Of a DNA stretch of 63,348 bases, positions 58,596 to 63,348 are shown piece after piece. The stretch spans positions 1 through 63,348 of the forward strand of contig NZ_LJGU01000145.1 in assembly GCF_001751245.1 (NCBI RefSeq). The letters run 5' to 3'. The stretch is from Streptomyces oceani (lineage in GTDB: Bacteria > Actinomycetota > Actinomycetes > Streptomycetales > Streptomycetaceae). Position 1 is the stretch's first letter. Every line of letters starts with the position of its first letter. The notes below the pieces were generated by a model. It made no database searches. It was not told where the DNA came from and saw only the letters and a program-made list of their open reading frames with translations. The translations under genes and the position numbers were made by a program.

Positions 58596-58637
58596 CGCAC
58601 CACTCAAGTGGTGCGCTGTGGCACGCGCATGGCACGC
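58596..58637. promoter_or_regulatory. Candidate integrase arm-type sites, right end, with adjacent palindrome
   Basis: TGGCACG at 58619-58625 and TGGCACGC at 58630-58637, 11 bp apart and in the same orientation as the pair at the left end. Just before it CGCACCACT-CA-AGTGGTGCG forms a near-perfect palindrome, starting about 58597. Confidence 0.55.
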
Positions 58638-58665
58638 CGACCGGAATTGGTCTAGACATCAAACG

Positions 58666-58690
58666 AGCCCCAGGCCGCTGACCTGGGGCT
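58666..58690 (-). terminator. tRNA-Gly terminator
   Basis: AGCCCCAGG (58666-58674) and CCTGGGGCT (58682-58690) flank a 7-nt loop, immediately downstream of the tRNA on its own strand. It matches the hairpin at 32626-32656. Confidence 0.8.
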
Positions 58691-58696
58691 CAATAC

Positions 58697-58740
58697 TGGA
58701 GCGGGCGACGGGAATCGAACCCGCGCTATAAGCTTGGGAA
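58697..58740. repeat. Right attachment site within tRNA-Gly
   Basis: 44 bp identical to 32660-32703. The element supplies the tRNA 3' half from the anticodon loop onward, so the gene stays intact. Confidence 0.93.
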
Positions 58741-58770
58741 GCTCATGTTCTGCCATTAAACTACGCCCGC
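58700..58770 (-). tRNA. tRNA-Gly (anticodon CCC)
   Basis: On the minus strand the acceptor stem GCGGGCG pairs with CGCCCGC. The D-arm is GTTT..GAAC, and the anticodon arm is TGAGC-TTCCCAA-GCTTA with CCC at positions 34-36. The T-arm GCGGG-TTCGATT-CCCGT is complete, and the discriminator is T. The anticodon stem has a G-U pair (GCTTA rather than GCTCA), contributed by the element-derived half. No CCA is encoded. Confidence 0.95.
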
Positions 58771-58952
58771 GAGGAAGCGGCGGATGCCGCTCACAACGCG
58801 GCACACTGTACCTCATCTCGGACCCCCGACGCACCGGCAGCGGGGGTCTTTGCGCTGTTGGGGCGCTTCTGGACGGCGTGCGACGGTGCGGAGTTGGGGG
58901 CGTACGGTGGCGGGCGGGGCGCCTCCGGCGAGCCCGCGCTTCATCCCCTAAC
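58771..58952. other. Chromosomal gap upstream of the tRNA
   Basis: It contains GACCCCCG (58821-58828) and CGGGGGTC (58841-58848), an 8-bp hairpin with a 12-nt loop followed by TTTG, probably a terminator. The tRNA promoter should lie between 58771 and 58820. Otherwise nothing recognised. Confidence 0.4.
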
Positions 58953-59252
58953 GTGGCTTTTGCCGTTTATGTGAGTGGGGAGTGGCAAACGTTGGAGTCC
59001 ACCGTCGTCCGGTGTGCCGAAGGGCACGAGTTCCGCACCTCGACCTTCCCGATGCAGAACCTGGGCACCGAGCGAATCGGCCCCGGCCGATTGCTTCGGT
59101 GTCCCCGTTGTGCGCGGTTGCGGCAGGCGGTGCCGGTCTCAACATCGGTTCCGAAGCCGGGTGTTGAGCCAGGTGCTGGCCCCGCCGCCGACACGCGTGC
59201 GGAGCCGGGTGCCGATCCGGGTCCTGCCGGCGGGGCCGATCGGCGCGGCTGA
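58953..59252 (+). CDS. Small Cys-containing hypothetical protein
   Basis: 99 residues from GTG at 58953, without a Shine-Dalgarno; a second GTG at 58971 is possible and TAACGT lies 12-17 nt before it. CAEGHEFRTSTFPMQ and LLRCPRCARLRQAV form a CxxxH and CxxC set that may bind zinc. The C-terminal third is a Pro/Gly/Ala repeat (PGVEPGAGP, EPGADPGP). Its support comes only from the coherent Cys pattern and frame. It lies upstream of dcd. Confidence 0.5.
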   Translation: MAFAVYVSGEWQTLESTVVRCAEGHEFRTSTFPMQNLGTERIGPGRLLRCPRCARLRQAVPVSTSVPKPGVEPGAGPAADTRAEPGADPGPAGGADRRG

Positions 59253-59445
59253 CATCGCGACCGACCCGGCACCCGTACGTGCGCACGGCCGCGCGTGGGT
59301 GCGTGCGTACGGCCGCGCGTACCGTGTGCCGTCCGGGAAGGACAGCGCACGGTACGGCGCGCGGGCCCCGGCGGCCCCGCCCCCGGCCCCGCGTGCGACC
59401 GGGACCGATTGGGACGGGTTCGAGCCGGGCGCGTAGGCTCGGCCC
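59253..59445. other. GC-rich gap before dcd
   Basis: Repeated CGTACGGCCGCGCG-like words; no gene or clear promoter recognised. Confidence 0.3.
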
Positions 59446-60021
59446 GTGCTTCTCTCTGACAAGGACATCCGCGCCGAGATCGACGCCGGCCGGGTGCGGA
59501 TCGATCCGTACGATCCGGCGCTGGTGCAGCCCTCCAGCATCGACGTGCGGCTGGACCGCTACTTCCGGGTGTTCGAGAACCACCGCTACCCGCACATCGA
59601 CCCCTCCGAGGAACAGCCCGACCTGACGCGCCCCATCGAGTCGGTGGGCGACGAGCCGTTCATCCTCCATCCCGGGGAGTTCGTGCTGGCGTCGACGTAC
59701 GAGGTGATCACGCTGCCGCAGGATCTGGCCTCGCGGCTGGAGGGCAAGTCGAGCCTCGGGCGGCTGGGGCTGTTGACGCACTCGACGGCCGGCTTCATCG
59801 ACCCCGGCTTCTCCGGGCACGTCACCCTGGAGTTGTCGAACGTCGCCACGCTCCCGATGAAGCTGTGGCCCGGGATGAAGATCGGCCAACTGTGCATGTT
59901 CCGCCTGGCCTCACCCGCCGAGCATCCGTACGGGTCGGAACGCTATGGCTCGCGGTACCAGGGGCAGCGTGGGCCGACGCCGTCGCGCGCCTACCTCAAC
60001 TTCCACCGGACGCGGATCTGA
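59446..60021 (+). CDS. dcd: dCTP deaminase
   Basis: 191 residues from GTG at 59446. MLLSDKDIRAEIDAG and VQPSSIDVRLDRYFRVF open the trimeric dUTPase-like fold. LEGKSSLGRLGLLTHSTAGFIDPGFSGHVTLELSN contains the catalytic region with the conserved Glu, Ser and Arg. It deaminates dCTP to dUTP for thymidylate synthesis. The length and motifs are standard for actinomycetes. The phosphoribosyltransferase starts 26 bp after its stop. Confidence 0.96.
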   Translation: MLLSDKDIRAEIDAGRVRIDPYDPALVQPSSIDVRLDRYFRVFENHRYPHIDPSEEQPDLTRPIESVGDEPFILHPGEFVLASTYEVITLPQDLASRLEGKSSLGRLGLLTHSTAGFIDPGFSGHVTLELSNVATLPMKLWPGMKIGQLCMFRLASPAEHPYGSERYGSRYQGQRGPTPSRAYLNFHRTRI

Positions 60022-60047
60022 CCCGATCGGACAGGGCGGAGTGAACG

Positions 60048-60545
60048 ATGAGCGATGAGCGCGAGAGCCTGACGTACCCCCTCTTCGGCCAGGCGACACG
60101 GGAGCTGGCGGGGACGATCGCGGACGACGGCTACGACCCGGACATCATCCTGTCCATCGCCCGGGGCGGGCTGTTCGTCGCCGGCGGACTCGGCTACGCG
60201 CTGGACGTGAAGAACCTGCACGTGATGAACGTCGAGTTCTACACCGGGGTTGGCACGACCCTCGACATGCCCGTCATGCTGCCCCCGGTGCCGAACGTGG
60301 TGGATCTGAGCCAGAAGAAGGTGCTGGTCGCGGACGATGTCGCGGACACCGGCAAGACCCTGAAGCTGGTGCTCGACTTCTGTGCGGAGCATGTCGCCGA
60401 GGTGCGCAGCGCGGTGATCTACGAGAAGCCGCAGTCGCGGGTCAACTGCGAGTACGTGTGGAAGCGTACGGATCGGTGGATCGATTTCCCCTGGTCGGTG
60501 GAGCCGCCTGTGGTGCGGCGGGCCGGTCAGGTGCTGGACTCCTGA
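60048..60545 (+). CDS. Phosphoribosyltransferase domain protein
   Basis: 165 residues from ATG at 60048. The PRPP-binding motif is KVLVADDVADTGKTLKLVLDF. IILSIARGGLFVAGGLGYALDVKNLHVMNVEFYTG is the N-terminal part of a type I PRTase fold. WIDFPWSV near the C-terminus resembles xanthine/guanine-type enzymes (Gpt). A purine salvage role is likely. It forms a probable pair with dcd. Confidence 0.9.
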   Translation: MSDERESLTYPLFGQATRELAGTIADDGYDPDIILSIARGGLFVAGGLGYALDVKNLHVMNVEFYTGVGTTLDMPVMLPPVPNVVDLSQKKVLVADDVADTGKTLKLVLDFCAEHVAEVRSAVIYEKPQSRVNCEYVWKRTDRWIDFPWSVEPPVVRRAGQVLDS

Positions 60546-60795
60546 GGCTTTCGCCGCCGCCACTGCGACTGGCGCCGCCACTGCCGCTGGCGCCGCCGCG
60601 TCCGGTACAGGCGTCGCCGCCGTGTCCGCCGCATGGCACCTGGCGGTGTCTCACGTACGGCCCCGGCGGGTGTCGAACGCCCGTCTCGGGGGTGTGGCTC
60701 GGCGATCTCCTTCGCGCGCGCGGTCTTCCCAGCGGCCTGGCAGCTCGGTATAACCCCGGGTAACAACCGAGGAGCGCCAGGAGGGAAGACGCCCT
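60546..60795. other. Gap before the secreted hydrolase
   Basis: Low-complexity GCCGCC-rich sequence with several imperfect repeats at 60546-60610. GGAGCGCCAGGAGG near 60771-60785 is the ribosome site of the next gene. No gene seen. Confidence 0.4.
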
Positions 60796-62379
60796 ATGGC
60801 ACGTGCGAGACCTGTTGTATCCATGGTGACGGCAGCGGTGTTGACGTTGGGCGGCGTGGGGCTGTTCAGCGCGTCCGGCGCCGCCGCCAACCCGACGTCA
60901 CCGAGCTCCGACACCGTTCGAACCGCCGCCACCACAACTGATCGCGCCGGCTCAACGCAGCCAGAGCGCCCACAAGTCACCCCGCTCTCAGCCGAGTTGG
61001 AGGAGCGGCGGGCGGCGCAGTCGGAGAAGCTGTACGGCAGTCCCGAACAGCGCCCGATGAACGAGCGGCAGACCTCGCTGATCTCGCTGGGCGACAGTGA
61101 GATCAGCGGCGAGGGGGTCGGGACGTACGAGCCGGGCACGGACGGTCCGGACAACTGGTGCCACCGTTCGCCCGACGCCGCGATTCACCGGACCGGCATC
61201 GAGGCGGACGTGACGTACAACGTCGCCTGTTCCGGCGCCAGTACGGAGAACATCCGGATCGGCGGCACTCAGCAGTACGCCGACGAGCTGGTGCAGACCG
61301 ACGCCCTGGCGATCAAGGCGCGGAACACCCGGCTCAAGCAGGTGGTGTTGGTCGCCGGTGCCAACGACGACCTGCAGTTCGGCCCGGTGATGACGGACTG
61401 CGTGATCCGCTGGTTCACCCTGCAGGGCGAGTGCGAGCCGAAGTACCAGCCCGGTTGGCAGGACCGCGTGGACGGGCTCGTGCCCAAGGTCGAGCAGACC
61501 GTGCGGGACATCAGGTCCGTGATGGGGGACGCGGGTTACGCGGAGGGCGACTACCAGCTGGTGGTGCTGGGTTATCCGAGCCCGATCGGGCCGGATATCA
61601 AGGACAACCCGAACTATCCCGGCAAACTGCCGGGCGGCTGCACCGGCTACACCAGCGATGCCGACTGGGCCCGCGACGGCGCCGTGCCGGCGTTCCAGAA
61701 GGGCATGCGGACGGCGGCGGAGGAGACCGGGGCGACCTACCTGGACGCGTCCCGGCTCTTCCACGGCCATGAGGTGTGCATGGAGAACACCTGGGCGCGC
61801 GGGCTGTACGTGGACCTTTCCCATCCGTTCCCGCCGGACGAGAACTCCGTGCGCCAGTCCTTCCACCCCAACAAGCGGGGGCACGGCGCCTTCGCCGAGT
61901 GCCTGACGCAGACGTACCGCTCGGACTCCCGGGAGGTGGCCTGTGCCGATCCCGCTGGGCAGGCCGAACCCACGCTGTACGAGCTGGCCTGGGACGACAC
62001 GTTCGCTCCGCTGCGAAACGCCGCGACGGACAGCTGCCTGGACGTCGACGGCGGGGAGACCGCGAAGGGCACGGCGGTACGCGGCTGGAGTTGTGGTGAA
62101 GGGCAGCGGAACCAGGGCTGGTGGCATGACGAGGCCAGCGGGCAGCTGTACACCGAGCTGACCCAGGACCGTTGTGTCGACGTGCCGGAGGGCGCCTACG
62201 AGGCGGGTACGGCGCTGGTGCTCTGGGACTGCCTGGGCAAGGAGAACCAGCGCTTCGTCACCGAGGGCGACACCATCCGCCCCGCCGCGGCGTCGGAGCT
62301 GTGCCTGACACTGGCGGAACCGGAGGCTCCGGTCCGGCTGCAGAAGTGTGACGGTTCGGAGCAGCAGCGGTTCGCCTGA
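60796..62379 (+). CDS. Secreted SGNH/GDSL-type hydrolase with ricin-B-like C-terminal domain
   Basis: 527 residues from ATG at 60796. The signal peptide is MARARPVVSMVTAAVLTLGG through ASGAAA. The SGNH blocks are SLGDSEISGEGVG (block I, nucleophile Ser in GDSE), VVLVAGANDDLQFGP (block III, GxND) and SFHPNKRGHGAFAECL (block V, His). The C-terminal 125 residues have NAATDSCLDVDGG, QNQGW-like NQGWWHDEASGQLY and LVLWDCLGKENQRF, typical of ricin-B lectin repeats that bind sugar. It is a probable extracellular lipase/esterase acting on glycosylated or polymeric substrate. GDSE in place of GDSY/S is slightly unusual. Confidence 0.9.
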   Translation: MARARPVVSMVTAAVLTLGGVGLFSASGAAANPTSPSSDTVRTAATTTDRAGSTQPERPQVTPLSAELEERRAAQSEKLYGSPEQRPMNERQTSLISLGDSEISGEGVGTYEPGTDGPDNWCHRSPDAAIHRTGIEADVTYNVACSGASTENIRIGGTQQYADELVQTDALAIKARNTRLKQVVLVAGANDDLQFGPVMTDCVIRWFTLQGECEPKYQPGWQDRVDGLVPKVEQTVRDIRSVMGDAGYAEGDYQLVVLGYPSPIGPDIKDNPNYPGKLPGGCTGYTSDADWARDGAVPAFQKGMRTAAEETGATYLDASRLFHGHEVCMENTWARGLYVDLSHPFPPDENSVRQSFHPNKRGHGAFAECLTQTYRSDSREVACADPAGQAEPTLYELAWDDTFAPLRNAATDSCLDVDGGETAKGTAVRGWSCGEGQRNQGWWHDEASGQLYTELTQDRCVDVPEGAYEAGTALVLWDCLGKENQRFVTEGDTIRPAAASELCLTLAEPEAPVRLQKCDGSEQQRFA

Positions 62380-62598
62380 CGGGCGGCTGGTTCGAGGTCG
62401 GCGGGAACGCTGGTGGCGGGTGTGAGTGGTTCGTGCCGGTCAGCGCGCGCGCGTACGGGCGGTGCGGACCGGCCGCCCGTACGAGGAGCCGGGCCGGCGG
62501 CCCGCTGGTGCCGTACGTACGAGCGACGTGACCGTACGGGTGCCGGCGCGGGCCCGCTTACGGTCCACGCCCGCACGGTCGTGAGGGCGTGGACCGCC
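62380..62598. other. Gap between convergent genes
   Basis: GC-rich; CGTACGGGCGG... and CCGCCCGTACG words near 62451-62485 could form a terminator stem. No gene recognised. Confidence 0.35.
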
Positions 62599-63348
62599 CT
62601 ACAGCGTGCCCAGCTTCATCAGCATCAGGATCGCCAGCAGCTGGATCGCCGAGGCGGCCAGCGCTCGCGGCCACGGCAGCTCGTGGGAACGGCTGATCAT
62701 CGCGGTGAAGAGCGCGCCGGCCGCCAGCCAGGTGCCCCAGCCGAGGATCTGCACGAGCGTCGCCGTGCCGCCGAGGAACATGGCGAAGAGCAGCCGTGGC
62801 GCGTCGCTGATCGCCATGATCAGCATGGTGAGTCCGATCGTCGGTGCCCACAGGCCGTTGCCGCCGAGCTGGCGGGCCAGGGTGTGGGTCACCGCACCCA
62901 GCATCAGACCCATGATCACCATGGCGATGCCGGTACCGATGACGTACTGGAGGGCGGTGGTCAGCGTGGAGTTGAGGACGTCCTCCCGCGCCTGGTCCAG
63001 CCCGAAGACGGCGAGCAGGCCGTAGACGAAGGTGACGAGCAGTGCCGGACCCCAGACGGGGTGGTCCCGCATCTGCCAGAAAGTCGTCTTGGGACGCACG
63101 ACGATGCCACGCAGCAGCTCCTTCCAGTGCAGCCGCGGGCCCGGGGGCGGCGCGGGCTGGCCGCCGTCGCCGTATCCCTGCGGGCCGTACGGATCGGACA
63201 CCTGGAAGGACTGGGTGTGACCCGACTGGTTGGCGTACGGATCGGGCGCACCGCCGTGCCGTGGGTGCGGGTCGCCGAAGTACTCCGGCTCGCCGGGACG
63301 CGCGGGGCCGCCACCCTGGCCGCCGCCGGCCACCGGCCAGCCGGCTGT
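62599..63348 (-). CDS. Yip1-family membrane protein, 5' end beyond the window
   Basis: At least 250 codons; the frame is open at base 63348, and an internal GTG at 63333 is probably not the start. The N-terminal visible part is Gly/Pro/Tyr-rich (PEYFGDPHPRHGGAPDPYANQ). The C-terminal 160 residues have five hydrophobic segments: PALLVTFVYGLLAVFGL, VIGTGIAMVIMGLMLGAVT, APTIGLTMLIMAISD, LLFAMFLGGTATLVQILGWGTWLAAGALFTAM and ALAASAIQLLAILMLMKL. WPQMRDHPVW-like WQMRDHPVWGP before the first helix fits the Yip1 domain. Function in bacteria is unknown. Confidence 0.85.
   Translation of the reverse strand, partial: TAGWPVAGGGQGGGPARPGEPEYFGDPHPRHGGAPDPYANQSGHTQSFQVSDPYGPQGYGDGGQPAPPPGPRLHWKELLRGIVVRPKTTFWQMRDHPVWGPALLVTFVYGLLAVFGLDQAREDVLNSTLTTALQYVIGTGIAMVIMGLMLGAVTHTLARQLGGNGLWAPTIGLTMLIMAISDAPRLLFAMFLGGTATLVQILGWGTWLAAGALFTAMISRSHELPWPRALAASAIQLLAILMLMKLGTL

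Larger units (their letters stand above)
32660..58740. mobile_element. Integrative (mobilizable) element at tRNA-Gly(CCC) carrying arsenic resistance, about 26 kb
   Basis: Bounded by a 44-bp direct repeat. The integrase gene lies next to the right site and the intact tRNA. From the right: integrase, excisionase, HTH regulator, DnaB-N/RecA-like ATPase, DUF2637, MobC and MobA-type relaxase, as in actinomycete integrative elements. Cargo: two arsenic modules and an HTH/deformylase/glycosyltransferase cassette. No FtsK-like TraB gene and no type IV secretion genes were recognised, so transfer probably depends on a helper. Confidence 0.9.

Overview
The window is very GC-rich, uses GTG starts freely, packs genes with 4-nt GTGA/ATGA overlaps, and carries Streptomyces-type families (SigE-like ECF sigma factor, DUF2637, MobA/MobC, ACR3 and ArsA arsenic genes, a tRNA-Gly(CCC) integration site). 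It is best read as about 63 kb of a Streptomyces or close actinomycete chromosome containing one large integrative element.

Layout. (1) 1-15215 is a cobalamin and metal region. cobI(J), cobH and cobG run leftward. A cobalamin riboswitch (about 2403-2572) starts a rightward group: B12/corrinoid-type ABC importer (SBP, permease, ATPase), cobN and cobF. A peptide/nickel-type ABC importer with two fused ATPase domains follows, possibly a cobalt or metallophore importer. (2) 15336-20540 holds a small hypothetical protein, a FadR-type GntR regulator divergent from a Cys/Met PLP enzyme plus NhaC-type transporter, and an ECF sigma factor translationally coupled to a single-TM protein. (3) 20827-21771 encodes a secreted protein made of a 20-residue repeat, specified by eleven perfect tandem copies of a 60-bp unit. 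(4) 22117-26402 has small enzymes and a NemR-like TetR regulon: three genes (alpha/beta hydrolase, the regulator, a DJ-1/PfpI protein) each preceded by the same TAGAC-N5-GTCTA operator, pointing to electrophile stress defence.

(5) 26.6-58.74 kb is an accretion zone at the 3' end of tRNA-Gly(CCC) (58700-58770, minus). A 44-bp direct repeat of the tRNA 3' half at 32660-32703 and 58697-58740 bounds an element of about 26 kb. Two older copies of the site lie further left (30546, well preserved; 26626, degenerate), with debris between them: a DHFR-like gene, a truncated vapBC, a WD40 Ser/Thr kinase, an intact vapBC and a membrane protein. The 26-kb element carries, left to right: two arsenic modules (arsA-arsD-trxB-arsC / arsR-acr3-DUF2180-flavoprotein; arsR2-flavoprotein / flavoprotein-MFS); an HTH regulator coupled to a peptide deformylase and divergent from a four-gene glycosyltransferase plus P-loop kinase operon; a MobA-type relaxase and MobC; DUF2637; a DnaB-N/RecA-like replication ATPase; an HTH regulator; excisionase; tyrosine integrase. 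No FtsK/TraB-like gene is seen, so it looks mobilizable rather than self-transmissible.

(6) 58771-63348 is core chromosome: small Cys-rich protein, dcd, a phosphoribosyltransferase, a secreted SGNH hydrolase with lectin-like tail, and a Yip1-family membrane protein running off the end.

The most unusual items are the serial attachment sites with position-conserved arm-type repeats, the perfect 60-bp minisatellite, the NemR-like three-operator regulon, the HTH/deformylase/glycosyltransferase cassette, and a 20-bp motif placed identically upstream of the element's replication and excision genes. All functional statements rest on reading the sequence and remembered family motifs; no database search was run.
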